Positions 10,729-20,386 of a stretch of DNA of 63,689 nucleotides are shown piece by piece. Position 1 is the first letter of the stretch. Each line of letters starts with the position of its first letter. Source of the stretch: Brevundimonas vancanneytii (GTDB lineage Bacteria > Pseudomonadota > Alphaproteobacteria > Caulobacterales > Caulobacteraceae); contig CAMAVA010000002.1 of NCBI GenBank assembly GCA_945861515.1, forward strand, positions 1-63,689. The letters run 5' to 3'. The notes beneath the pieces were generated by a model. That model had not been told where the DNA came from. It saw nothing but the letters and a program-made list of their open reading frames with translations, and did no database searches. The position numbers were made by a program, and so were the translations under genes.

Positions 10729-11175
10729 TCAATCCGCCGAACGGCCGTCCAGACGGGACAGTCGGGCCTCTTCCTCGTCGGTCAGGGCGGCTTCAACCCT
10801 CGTCTTTCGGGTCCGGGCGAACAACAGCGCGCCCCCAATCAGGATCACGAACAGAGGGGCGAGCCAGAGCATCAGATTGGCCGCGGAAAAGGTCGGCTTC
10901 AGCAGGACAAACTCGCCATAGCGGGCGACCAGGAAACTTCGGACCTCGGTGTCGCTCATGCCGCCGGCCACTTTTTCCCTGACCACCTTGCGCAGGTCGC
11001 CGGCCAGTTCCGCATCGGAGTCGTCGATGGACTCGTTCTGGCAGACCAGACAGCGGATTTCCTGGAACAGCGAGCGCGCCCGGGCCTCCTGCCCAGGGTC
11101 TGGCAGCCGCTCTGCCGGATCGGAGGCTGCGGCCATGCAGAAAACGGCGACCAGGATCAGGGCCAGGCGCTTCAT
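10729..11175 (-). CDS. ccmH: Cytochrome c maturation protein CcmH
   Basis: RCLVCQNESIDDSDAELAGDLRKVVREKVAGGMSD (CxxC). Adjacent to ccmF. Confidence 0.92.
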   Translation of the reverse strand: MKRLALILVAVFCMAAASDPAERLPDPGQEARARSLFQEIRCLVCQNESIDDSDAELAGDLRKVVREKVAGGMSDTEVRSFLVARYGEFVLLKPTFSAANLMLWLAPLFVILIGGALLFARTRKTRVEAALTDEEEARLSRLDGRSAD

Positions 11176-13145
11176 GCTGTCGCCAGCCCCGCCTTGCGCG
11201 CGACGCCAAAGCGCATGCGCCGGTCGGACAGGGAAATGCCGCCGCCCAGCGCCATCAGCAGCGGCCCCAGAAAGATCAGTTGAACCCAGGGATTGAAATA
11301 GGCCCGAACCAGCCATCCCGGCTGGCCGGCGGGCGTCGTCCGCCGCTCTCCCAGTGTGACATAGACCTGGTCCAGCCCCCGGGCGCAGATGGCGACTTCC
11401 TGGGTGGTCTGGCCGCCAGCGGGATAGAAACGCCGCTGAGGCCGGGCTTCACAGACGGATCGTCCCTCCCGGCTGACCTGGATCACGGCCTCTTCCGCCA
11501 GAAAGTTGGGACCATCGACGACCGAGGCGGACTTGAAGGTCAGTTCGTATTGAGCCAGCCTGACCGAAGCATTCGGGGCCATGACTTCCGCGAACTCGAC
11601 CTTCCAGGAGGTTTCGAAACAGGCGCCCAGAACGAACAGTCCCAGACCACAATGCGCCAGGCTTGATCCCCAGGCGCCCCGAGGCAGGCCGGTCAGTCGC
11701 CGGCCTGCCTCGGCCAGGGGCGCCCTGAACAGGCGGATGCGTTCAACGATTTCGGCAGCGGCTCCGAAGACCAGCCAGAACCCGACCGCAAGGCCGGCGC
11801 TGGCCAGCGCCTTTGTCGGACTGACCAGGGCCAGGGCCAACAGACCGGCGCCCACGGCCAGAACGGCGGCCACCCAAAGCCGTTGAGCCGCCCCCAGGGC
11901 GTCACCGCGTTTCCAGGCCAGCATCGGACCGAAGGGCAGGACCGCCATGCCCAGCAGCATCACGGGCGTGAAGGTCAGATTGAAAAACGGCGGGCCAACA
12001 GAGACGGTATTGCCGTCGACCGCTTCCCGGATCAGCGGGTAGAGCGTGCCCAGCAGCACGGTCAGGGTCGCAGCCGTCAGGACGATATTGTTCAGGACAA
12101 TCGCGCTTTCCCGACTGACCGGCGCGAACAGTCCGCCGGGCGCCAGCGACGGCGCCCGCCAGGCGAACAGGGCAAAGGCCGAGCCGGCCGTCACACCCAG
12201 GATACCCAGCAACAGCATCCCCCGGGTCGGGTCCACGGCGAAGGCATGGACACTGGTCAGGACGCCGGATCGCACCAGAAACGCGCCCAGCATGGAAAAG
12301 CTGAAGGCCGCCAGGGCCAGGAACAGGGTCCAGCCGGGCAGCGCCCCGCGCTTTTCGGTCACAACGGCCGAATGCAGCAGGGCGGCGCCGATCAGCCAGG
12401 GCATGAAGGACGCGTTCTCGACCGGATCCCAGAACCACCAGCCGCCCCAGCCCAGCTCGTAATAGGCCCAGAAACTGCCCAGAGTGATGCCGACGGTCAG
12501 AAAGCTCCAGGCCGCCAGGGTCCAGGGGCGCACCCACCGCGCCCAGGCCGCATCGATCCGTCCGCCGATCAGGGCAGCCACCGCCAGACTGAAGACCACG
12601 GAAAACCCGACATAACCGAAATAGAGCAGTGGCGGATGCAGGGCCAGGGCCGGGTCCTGCAGCAGGGGATTCAAGGACCGGCCTTCCAGCGGAATGTCGG
12701 CAAGCCGCGCCATCGGGTTGGAGGCAAAGACCGTATAGGCCAGGAACAGAACCCCAAGCGCCCCCTGAACCGCCAGGGTTCTGGCCCGGAGGTCGGCGGG
12801 CAGATCACGGCCAAACCAGCCTACAGCCGCGCCAAAACCCGTCAGGGAGAGGCACCAGAGCACCATCGAGCCTTCATGGCTGCCCCAGGCGCCGGCCACC
12901 CGGTACAGCAACGGCTTTTCGCTGTGGGAATTGGCCGCCACATTGGCAACCGAAAAATCGCTGGTGACAAAGGCATAGATCAGGGCGGCGAAGGTCAGGC
13001 CCGTGGCCAGGAAGGCGCCAGTCGCGGCGCCTTCTCCGGCTCCGGCCAGCAGCGGCCTGTGGGCGCCCGCACCGGACAAAAGCATCTGGGCGACTGAAAG
13101 TCCCAGCGCCAGGACCAGACAGAGTGAGCCCAGCTCGACGATCAT
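11172..13145 (-). CDS. ccmF: Heme lyase CcmF/NrfE family
   Basis: 657-aa multi-TM protein. WGSHEGSMVLWCL and GWGGWWFWDPVENASFMPW motifs. Confidence 0.95.
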   Translation of the reverse strand: MIVELGSLCLVLALGLSVAQMLLSGAGAHRPLLAGAGEGAATGAFLATGLTFAALIYAFVTSDFSVANVAANSHSEKPLLYRVAGAWGSHEGSMVLWCLSLTGFGAAVGWFGRDLPADLRARTLAVQGALGVLFLAYTVFASNPMARLADIPLEGRSLNPLLQDPALALHPPLLYFGYVGFSVVFSLAVAALIGGRIDAAWARWVRPWTLAAWSFLTVGITLGSFWAYYELGWGGWWFWDPVENASFMPWLIGAALLHSAVVTEKRGALPGWTLFLALAAFSFSMLGAFLVRSGVLTSVHAFAVDPTRGMLLLGILGVTAGSAFALFAWRAPSLAPGGLFAPVSRESAIVLNNIVLTAATLTVLLGTLYPLIREAVDGNTVSVGPPFFNLTFTPVMLLGMAVLPFGPMLAWKRGDALGAAQRLWVAAVLAVGAGLLALALVSPTKALASAGLAVGFWLVFGAAAEIVERIRLFRAPLAEAGRRLTGLPRGAWGSSLAHCGLGLFVLGACFETSWKVEFAEVMAPNASVRLAQYELTFKSASVVDGPNFLAEEAVIQVSREGRSVCEARPQRRFYPAGGQTTQEVAICARGLDQVYVTLGERRTTPAGQPGWLVRAYFNPWVQLIFLGPLLMALGGGISLSDRRMRFGVARKAGLATA

Positions 13146-13645
13146 GTTCCGGTCGCCTTGCCGGCTTGCGGTGCGTCATAGCCAGGCCGGGCGCCGTCGC
13201 CGCGCCACTCGCCCTGTTCCTTCAAGGCCTTGGCGACTTCCCGGGGCATGTATTTCTCATCGTGCTTGGCCAGGACCCGTTTGGCCACAAACACACCGTC
13301 AGACCTCAGGGCGCCCTCGGCGACAACCCCCTGGCCTTCTCGAAACAGACTGGTGACCTCGCCGGAATAGACGACTGTCATGGCGGACTTGCGGTCGGCA
13401 ACCCGAAACTGCATGGCCCCGTCGGGCAGTCGGCTAAGGCTTCCCACCTCGACAAGTCCGCCCAGCTGGAAGGCCCGGCCGGCGGCGACCTGGGCTTCTT
13501 CGGCCTGGGCCGGCGTGTAGAAGAACGAGATGTTGTTGCGCAGTCCAAACAGGGTCAGCCCGACAGCCAGGGCCAGCACCGGCGCGATGGCCAGCAGGAT
13601 CGTCAGGCGACGACGGGCGGTGCGGGACCTGGGCCAGAAACTCAT
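13142..13645 (-). CDS. ccmE: Cytochrome c maturation heme chaperone CcmE
   Basis: AFQLGGLVEVGSL and VFVAKRVLAKHDEKYMP motifs. Confidence 0.93.
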   Translation of the reverse strand: MSFWPRSRTARRRLTILLAIAPVLALAVGLTLFGLRNNISFFYTPAQAEEAQVAAGRAFQLGGLVEVGSLSRLPDGAMQFRVADRKSAMTVVYSGEVTSLFREGQGVVAEGALRSDGVFVAKRVLAKHDEKYMPREVAKALKEQGEWRGDGARPGYDAPQAGKATGT

Positions 13646-14733
13646 TGCGGCGCCTCCGATGCAGTCTTCAGTCGTTCCAGCACGTCGGGCCGGTCCTTGA
13701 ACAGCTTTTGCGCCCTAACCATGGCGGCGTCGCGCTTGCCGGTTTCACCCAGCACCGAATAGGCGCGGATCAGCCTGGCCCAACCGTCCGGATCGTCGGG
13801 CTGTCCCTCCAGCCGGCGCGCCAGGCCGGCGACCATGTTCTGGATCGCCGCGCCCATATCGCCGGATGCCGCCGGCGGTGCAGGCTCGTCTTTCACCAAC
13901 TTTCCGTTGCGCTCCAGACTGGCGATTTCCGCCGCCAGACCGGTTCGCCGTTCGTCGTCCGAAGGTAGGTCCTTGAGCAGGGATTTCCAGTCAGCCAGAC
14001 CGCCCGCGACATCACCGGACTCGGCCCGCGCTCTGGCCAGAAAATAGCGGGGAACCGGAGCCTCCGGGTCCAGCTTCGTCGCCTGCAGGAAAGCCTGCCT
14101 TGCATCGACGCCGATCTGGCCATCGGCCAGCACCATGAAGGCCTCGCCCAGCGCACTCCAGAGCACCGGGTCAGAGGGTTTCAGGGCGACCGCCTGCCGC
14201 AGCGCCTTGGCAGCGCCATACCTGTCGCCCGCCGCCTGCCGGGCGATCGACAGGTTTCTCAGCACCTCGGCGTCCTGCGGCCGTTCCACCGCCACCTGGG
14301 ACAGGACGGCGGAAATCTGTCCTGCCGTGAGGGTCGCCGGGTCAGACTGGCGCCAGGCCGCAACCCGGGAGGCCAAGGAGGCATCACGGGCGCCGGGCTG
14401 TCCGACGAAAAAGTAGAGCGCCACGGCCAGGATCGGGATCGATGCCGCTGCAATCAGGACCAGCCGATCGCCATCGGTTCTGACAGGGGTCAACGGCCGG
14501 TCGGCGGCGGCCAGCAGGCGACGACCCGCCTCGGCCCTGGAACTGTCACGCTCCTCGCCATTCAACAGCCCCCTCGCCACCAGATCATCGATTTCAGCCA
14601 TCTGTCGGCGAAGCATCGACACCGCAGCGTCTTCGGCGCCGGCCGCAGCAAGGCGTCTCCGATGGGCAGAATACAGCACAAGCCCGGCAGCGGCAGCTGA
14701 CAGCCCGGCGGCGACTATCCAGAACGCGATCAT
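13642..14733 (-). CDS. ccmI: c-type cytochrome biogenesis protein CcmI (TPR)
   Basis: N-terminal TM plus TPR-like C-terminus. Overlapping operon with ccmE, ccmF and ccmH. Confidence 0.88.
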   Translation of the reverse strand: MIAFWIVAAGLSAAAAGLVLYSAHRRRLAAAGAEDAAVSMLRRQMAEIDDLVARGLLNGEERDSSRAEAGRRLLAAADRPLTPVRTDGDRLVLIAAASIPILAVALYFFVGQPGARDASLASRVAAWRQSDPATLTAGQISAVLSQVAVERPQDAEVLRNLSIARQAAGDRYGAAKALRQAVALKPSDPVLWSALGEAFMVLADGQIGVDARQAFLQATKLDPEAPVPRYFLARARAESGDVAGGLADWKSLLKDLPSDDERRTGLAAEIASLERNGKLVKDEPAPPAASGDMGAAIQNMVAGLARRLEGQPDDPDGWARLIRAYSVLGETGKRDAAMVRAQKLFKDRPDVLERLKTASEAPQ

Positions 14734-14859
14734 GCCGCGCTGTTAGCGGATATCCGCGGCCGATGCGAGGCGACTTTGTGGAGCGGGATCAAGGAACCAA
14801 GGCCGCGGCGCGTAGCCTGGTCGGAGCGTCGGACAGCAGCCTGCCGGTTCCGAAAAATG

Positions 14860-16173
14860 CTAGGCTGCAGCCAGCCGTCTGCGGACCAGGTCTGCGGCCT
14901 TCTCATCATGGATCAGGCCCAGAATCTGGGCGGCAGCCTCGATGTAGTTCCTGATCCTGGCGCTGCTTTCCGCATCCCCGGTCCGCAGCAGATCCAGCAG
15001 ATCGACGACATAGGGATCGGTGTGCATTTCGACAGCGTCGAGTATTCTGGCCCGTGTCGCGCCGAATCCGCCGCTTGCGGCATCGGCGCGGATTTCGTCG
15101 GCAAACGCCAGCAGGCTGAGGGCCCTGGTCAGTTCGGCCGGGTCGGGCGTGTCAGAGACCTTGGGGGCCTTGCCAGACAGCCGGGCGCTGTAGCGGATGA
15201 CATGGACGGGAAGCGCCTTTCCAACAGATTTCTCGATCCGGTTCAGATGGATCTCGACCATCTCTGCAAGGCTGCGCTTCTGTTGCGCCAACCTTTGACC
15301 CCAGGCGCCCTCCTTGCTCAGCTGAACTGCCGAGTCCAGTTCGGCGATGGCCAGCGCCGCTCGATGAACCACCCGGCCCGCTCGCCGGCCGGCCTCGATG
15401 CCGCCGTCGCAGTCATAGGTCTTGATCTCGGCCAGACACTGGTCGACGGACTCCAGCACTCTCCGTCCAAAGCCGGACAGTTCCGAATCCGACAGGTAAC
15501 GCTCACTCGGTCGATCCATCACCGCCGAGATGATCCTCAGGACCTGATCCGGTTCCGGCAGCAGTGAGGACAGGATCTCGAAATAATGCGCGCCGGCATC
15601 CGGCGACACCAGGGCGCAGTCACGATAGCCAAGCCGGGCCGCCACCTTCTGCTCGGGCCCCATCCTGGAGACCCACTCAGGCAAAGCGCCCATATTGCGC
15701 CGGATGATGGGCGCGAGCGTCAGATACCCGGCAAGCTTTGTGGCGTCGGAAGGGTCTATGGAGGAAAGTGGTTCCGGGCGCCTATCTGCCTTCAGGCCCT
15801 CGGCTCCCAGAAGACAGAGGCGGTCGAAGGATGACACATCAAGGGCTTCCGGATCCCAGACCTTGGCCATGGCTTCAGCCTCGAAAACAGCCGCAGGATG
15901 GTCTGATTTGAGGAAGCGCCAGAGTTTGGCCATCAGGGCTTTCGGGAACACCCTGCGGGGACCATCCAGCAACCCCGCGACAGGGGCCAGAACGATATCG
16001 CGAACGGACCGGTCCCGAACCTCCAGGTCCAGCATCCGCCAAACCGCATCCAGAGTCTCGTCGAAGGCCGACTGGTTGGACAGCATCTGCTCCAGCCGAA
16101 ACAGCGCGCTGTTGGGCAGGCCTTCGATCAGCGCGCGGAGCATCGCAGCCTTGTTTTGCGCCAACTCGGTCAT
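14860..16173 (-). CDS. Hypothetical protein, largely helical
   Basis: Uninterrupted 437-aa ORF in its own transcription unit. No recognised family. Confidence 0.7.
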   Translation of the reverse strand: MTELAQNKAAMLRALIEGLPNSALFRLEQMLSNQSAFDETLDAVWRMLDLEVRDRSVRDIVLAPVAGLLDGPRRVFPKALMAKLWRFLKSDHPAAVFEAEAMAKVWDPEALDVSSFDRLCLLGAEGLKADRRPEPLSSIDPSDATKLAGYLTLAPIIRRNMGALPEWVSRMGPEQKVAARLGYRDCALVSPDAGAHYFEILSSLLPEPDQVLRIISAVMDRPSERYLSDSELSGFGRRVLESVDQCLAEIKTYDCDGGIEAGRRAGRVVHRAALAIAELDSAVQLSKEGAWGQRLAQQKRSLAEMVEIHLNRIEKSVGKALPVHVIRYSARLSGKAPKVSDTPDPAELTRALSLLAFADEIRADAASGGFGATRARILDAVEMHTDPYVVDLLDLLRTGDAESSARIRNYIEAAAQILGLIHDEKAADLVRRRLAAA

Positions 16174-16256
16174 TGCAGCGGCTCGGGCATCACGGAATGG
16201 GTGATCCTCGGCACACTGCCACCGTTACCGTTAAGGAACGCCGAAAGGCGAAAGGG

Positions 16257-17669
16257 TCACACTTCCGCGCGCGGCAGGCGCAGCAGGACCCTCAGCCCGC
16301 CGAGGGGCGAGTCTTCCAGGGTCAGTCCGCCGCCATAGGCGCGGGCCAGTTCATCAACGATGGCCAGGCCCAGGCCAGACCCCGGGGCCGACTCGTCAAG
16401 CCGTGCGCCGCGCTTGAGAACCTCGCCACGACGTTCGGCCGGAAGGCCGGGTCCATCATCGTCGACCGTCAGGCAAAACCACTCCGCATCGAGTTCCCTC
16501 GCCGAAACCTGGATATTGCGCCGGCACCATTTGCCGGCGTTCTCCATGATGTTTCCGGCCATCTCCTGGAAGTCCTGCTTCTCGCCGCGGAAACACAGTC
16601 CTTCCGGCGTGGTCCAGTCGATACTGACCGATTTGCTCTGGAAGATGCGTTCGAGGGTCCGGGCCAGTTCATCCAGGACATCCGTGACGTCTGTTCGTTC
16701 GCCCAGCGATTGGGACCGGGCGGCGGCGCGGGCACGGCGGAGGTGGTGCTCCACATGGGCGCGCATGGCCTCGGACTGTCGCTCGACCACATCCGACAGG
16801 CTGCCGGGCTGCTGTCTGGCCTCGGTCAGCATGACCGAGAGGGGGGTCTTCAGGGCATGGGCCAGGTTGCCGACATGGGTGCGCTGACGTTCCACCACGT
16901 CCTGGTTATGCGCGACCAGGGCGTTGAGTTCGCCGGCCAGGGGCGACAGCTCTGCCGGATAGTCGTCGGTCAGCCGGTCGGTCTTGCCCTTGCGCACCTG
17001 GGCAATCTCCCGTCTGAGCCGAAACAGCGGTTGCAGACCGACCCGGACCTGAAGATAGACCGCCGCGATCAGGCCGGCGCCAAGAATGACCAGCGAACCG
17101 ACAATGATCACCACGAACCGGGCCGTCGCCGCATCGATGGACTCCCGGTTTTCGGCCGCCAGAAACACGACTGGCGAGTTCCGGCCCGGGATACTGCCCA
17201 GCTGCGCCCCGGCATGCAGGGGCTTGCCCAGAGGATCGATGGTGTCAAAATAGACGGTCTCGCCGGGTTGTTTCCTGGCATGGGCGATCACGGCCGCCGG
17301 CGGCGACAGGCTGCTGTCCCAGAGCGACCGGGACTTCACCAGCGGCGTCACGCTCTGGCCAGGCCCCAGCTGGGCAATTTCCCAATAGAAGCCACTGAAA
17401 GGCCGAAACGCCCGGGCGTCGGTCATGGGCGGGGCATAGACCTGTCCGTCCGACACGGTCGTTTCTGCCACCAGCCCCTTGATGGATTCCTCGAGGCCCG
17501 CTTCGAATCGGTCGACAGCCGCTCTGCGGAACAGCTCGTTGAGCCCGAACCCCGCCACCACCAGCATGGCCACGCTCCAGATCGCAGCCAGCAGCACCAG
17601 CCGCAAGACCAGAGACGACCGGCCCAGCCGCGGAAACAGAGCGCGGCGGGTCTGGGCGACCAGCTTCAC
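16257..17669 (-). CDS. Two-component sensor histidine kinase (PhoQ-like)
   Basis: NLAHALKTPLSVMLTEAR H-box, ENAGKW N-box, DDDGPGLP and GSGLGLAIV G-boxes. Confidence 0.88.
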   Translation of the reverse strand: MKLVAQTRRALFPRLGRSSLVLRLVLLAAIWSVAMLVVAGFGLNELFRRAAVDRFEAGLEESIKGLVAETTVSDGQVYAPPMTDARAFRPFSGFYWEIAQLGPGQSVTPLVKSRSLWDSSLSPPAAVIAHARKQPGETVYFDTIDPLGKPLHAGAQLGSIPGRNSPVVFLAAENRESIDAATARFVVIIVGSLVILGAGLIAAVYLQVRVGLQPLFRLRREIAQVRKGKTDRLTDDYPAELSPLAGELNALVAHNQDVVERQRTHVGNLAHALKTPLSVMLTEARQQPGSLSDVVERQSEAMRAHVEHHLRRARAAARSQSLGERTDVTDVLDELARTLERIFQSKSVSIDWTTPEGLCFRGEKQDFQEMAGNIMENAGKWCRRNIQVSARELDAEWFCLTVDDDGPGLPAERRGEVLKRGARLDESAPGSGLGLAIVDELARAYGGGLTLEDSPLGGLRVLLRLPRAEV

Positions 17670-18343
17670 GCCTCGCTCTCGCCCTCAAGCGCCATGATCC
17701 GGTAGCCAAGACCCCGGACGGTCTCGATGCGGTCCGGGCCGATCTTCTTGCGGACCCGGCCGATGAAAACTTCGATCGTGTTGGAATCGCGATCAAAATC
17801 CTGATCGTAGAGGTGCTCGACCAGTTCAGTCCGGCTGATCACCCGCCCCTGGTGCATCATCATGTAATGGAGCAGGCGATACTCGAGGGAGGTCAGCCGG
17901 AGCGGCTCGCCATTGACGCTGGCCCGGGCGGCCCGGGGATCAAGCCGCATGCCGCCGCAGGACAGACTGGGCGCTGCATGGCCGGCAGACCGGCGCACCA
18001 GGGCCCGAAGCCGGGCCAGCAGTTCCTCGGTGTGAAAGGGCTTGGTCAGATAGTCATCGGCGCCTGCATCGAAACCGGCGACCTTCTGGCTCCAGTTGTC
18101 GCGGGCCGTCAGGATGAGAACCGGCGTTCCGACATGCTCGCGGCGCCACCGCTCGAGCACGGACACGCCGTCCATCTTGGGCAGGCCCAGATCGAGGATG
18201 ACCGCGTCGTAGGGTTCGGTTTCACCCAGGAAATGCCCCTCCTCGCCGTCGGCGGCATGATCGACGGCGTAACCGGCGTCGGCCAGGGCCATCTTCAGCT
18301 GGCGCGACAGATCGGGATCGTCTTCGACAAGCAGTATGCGCAT
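17666..18343 (-). CDS. OmpR-family response regulator (PhoP-like)
   Basis: MRILLVEDDPDLSRQLKMAL receiver and SNTIEVFIGRVRKKIGPDRIETVRGLGYR. Confidence 0.92.
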   Translation of the reverse strand: MRILLVEDDPDLSRQLKMALADAGYAVDHAADGEEGHFLGETEPYDAVILDLGLPKMDGVSVLERWRREHVGTPVLILTARDNWSQKVAGFDAGADDYLTKPFHTEELLARLRALVRRSAGHAAPSLSCGGMRLDPRAARASVNGEPLRLTSLEYRLLHYMMMHQGRVISRTELVEHLYDQDFDRDSNTIEVFIGRVRKKIGPDRIETVRGLGYRIMALEGESEA

Positions 18344-18355
18344 TCCGAATTCCTG

Positions 18356-18679
18356 TCAGAACTGGCCTGTGGCGGCGTCAACCATGTAGTCCTGCAAGCG
18401 ACCGCCCGGGAAACGCAGCCTCATCCAGTAGTATTTCCGGCCGCCCATGATCCGGGGATCGGCATTGACATATTCGCCGCCGGTCGCCCGCTCAACCATG
18501 CGTATGAGCTGTGGCAGGGCGATTTCCCGTTGCGGCGGCTGATCGTAACCCCCGTCACGGCGCTTGTCCGGCCGTTGGTCCGGCCGCTCTGGCCTGTCCA
18601 CACGGGACTGGGCCTCGGCAAGCGCGGGTACGGCGCTGCTGATCAAGGCGACGGCAAGAAGGGCGATTAACCGGCTCAT
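18356..18679 (-). CDS. Small secreted PepSY-like protein
   Basis: Signal peptide, then C-terminal KYYWMRLRFPGGRLQDYMVDAATGQF. Directly upstream of the PhoP/PhoQ-like pair. Confidence 0.65.
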   Translation of the reverse strand: MSRLIALLAVALISSAVPALAEAQSRVDRPERPDQRPDKRRDGGYDQPPQREIALPQLIRMVERATGGEYVNADPRIMGGRKYYWMRLRFPGGRLQDYMVDAATGQF

Positions 18680-18778
18680 GTCCCTGTCTGTAGAGATCGC
18701 GCCCTGAATGGGGGCTGAATAGTCCTGTTATCCTTGGCGGGAATTGCGGCGTCTCTCCGGTTCACGCCTCGAGCGACA

Positions 18779-19711
18779 TTATTTGCGGCGGGCGACATAA
18801 GGATTCTTCGCGCGCCATTCCTGGGCAAGGGATTCAAGCTCCTTTCCCTGGAGTTCCGGCAGGGTGACAACCAGTCTGGCGACAAGATCACCCCGCCGGC
18901 CCTTGGCGTCCACAAAGCCGCGCCCCTTCAGGCGAAGCTGCTGACCGCTGTTGGACCCGCGCGGCACTGTCAGGCTGACGGCGCCGTCGGGCGTCGGCGC
19001 CTCGACCTTGCCCCCCAGGACTGCATCCGGCACACTGACCGGAAGGTCCATGATCAGGGTTTCGCCATCCCGCTGATAGATCGGGTGAGGTTTCAGGCCG
19101 ATCTCGATCAGGGCGTCCCCCGGCTGGGCGCGCCCGGCAGCCCCCTGCCCCTTCAACCGCAACACCTGTCCGTCCTGGGCGCCCTTGGGGATCGAGACTT
19201 CCAGGGTTCGGCCATCGGAAAACGCGATACGCTTCTTGCCACCCCGGATGGCCTCTTCGATTTCGATGTCCAGCTTGGCGCGGAGATCGGCGCCCTTGCC
19301 CGAAAACCCGCCGAAACCCCGGCCGCCGGTATCGCGCTGGCCGAAGATGTCGCCGAGCACATCATTGAGATCGACGCCCGGATCGAAATTGCCCGGCTTT
19401 GGCGACCAGCCGGCGCCGCCGCGCCCGCCAAAGCCTCCGGCCTCCCCGCCAAACCCGCCGCGGCCGCCAAAGCCCGGATGCTGTTCGTGTCCGTCGGCGT
19501 CGATTTCGCCCCGGTCGAACTTCTTGCGCTTGTCGACGTCGCCCAGAATGTCAAAGGCGGCGGAAATCTTCTTGAACCGTTCTTCTGCCGCAGCATCCCC
19601 GGGATTGGCGTCGGGGTGAAACTGCTTGGCAAGCTTGCGGAACGCCTTGCGGACTTCCTCCGCCGTCGCGCTGCGGGCTACGCCCAGTTCAAGATAGGGA
19701 TCGCGCGCCAA
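18779..19711 (-). CDS. DnaJ/CbpA-family co-chaperone
   Basis: J domain with HPDANPGDAAAEERFKKISAAFDILGD, G/F-rich linker and DnaJ C-terminal domain. Confidence 0.9.
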   Translation of the reverse strand: MARDPYLELGVARSATAEEVRKAFRKLAKQFHPDANPGDAAAEERFKKISAAFDILGDVDKRKKFDRGEIDADGHEQHPGFGGRGGFGGEAGGFGGRGGAGWSPKPGNFDPGVDLNDVLGDIFGQRDTGGRGFGGFSGKGADLRAKLDIEIEEAIRGGKKRIAFSDGRTLEVSIPKGAQDGQVLRLKGQGAAGRAQPGDALIEIGLKPHPIYQRDGETLIMDLPVSVPDAVLGGKVEAPTPDGAVSLTVPRGSNSGQQLRLKGRGFVDAKGRRGDLVARLVVTLPELQGKELESLAQEWRAKNPYVARRK

Positions 19712-19859
19712 GGAGTCCTCTTTCCGTGAGACTGGCCAGACCCTTACCTAAGCGAAACTGGCCCGCGCGCAAGAGTGATAGTGACATTTTTGCCACTTTA
19801 ACCGCCCGTCTGGCCCCGGGGTCCCGGCTCAAGTCCCTGAACCGCCCGCCGTTTCCCCA

Positions 19860-20336
19860 TCAAGGCTCGTAGGCGTCGTCGCCATGGTCGAGCATGAAGT
19901 CCCATGCCAGGTGGTCCAGCGCATCCTCGGGCTGGTCCAGGGTCAGTTCGCTGATCGTCTGGTCCCGTATCGAGACCCCCGCCTTGTGGACGCTCTCGGG
20001 ATCGCCGGTCACCAGGGGGTGCCAGGCCGGCAGGGATCGCCCTTCATGCAGCCGTCGATAGGCGCAGGACAGGGGCATCCAGGCCAGACGTTCGATATTG
20101 TAGGGCGTCAGCTTGACGCAGTCGGGGACATGCTTCTTGCGGTTGGCATAGTCGCTACAGGTGCAGGCCGAAGATTCAAACAGGCGGCAATGGACCCGTG
20201 TGGGGATCACTTCGCCGGAATCTTCATCCTCGAAGCGAACAAGGCAGCAAAGGCCGCAGCCGTCGCATAGGCTCTCCCACTCGGCCACCGTCATCTGGCC
20301 CAGCGTCTTGTATTCCCAGAAGGGTTTGCGCGGCAT
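19860..20336 (-). CDS. YcgN-family cysteine cluster protein
   Basis: WESLCDGCGLCCLVRFEDEDSG and C.C..Y..R...VPDCVKLTP cysteine pattern. Confidence 0.85.
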   Translation of the reverse strand: MPRKPFWEYKTLGQMTVAEWESLCDGCGLCCLVRFEDEDSGEVIPTRVHCRLFESSACTCSDYANRKKHVPDCVKLTPYNIERLAWMPLSCAYRRLHEGRSLPAWHPLVTGDPESVHKAGVSIRDQTISELTLDQPEDALDHLAWDFMLDHGDDAYEP

Positions 20337-20386
20337 GGTGCAGCGTCCTAAACCGATCAGGCTTCTACTGCTAGGTTTCTCATCCC

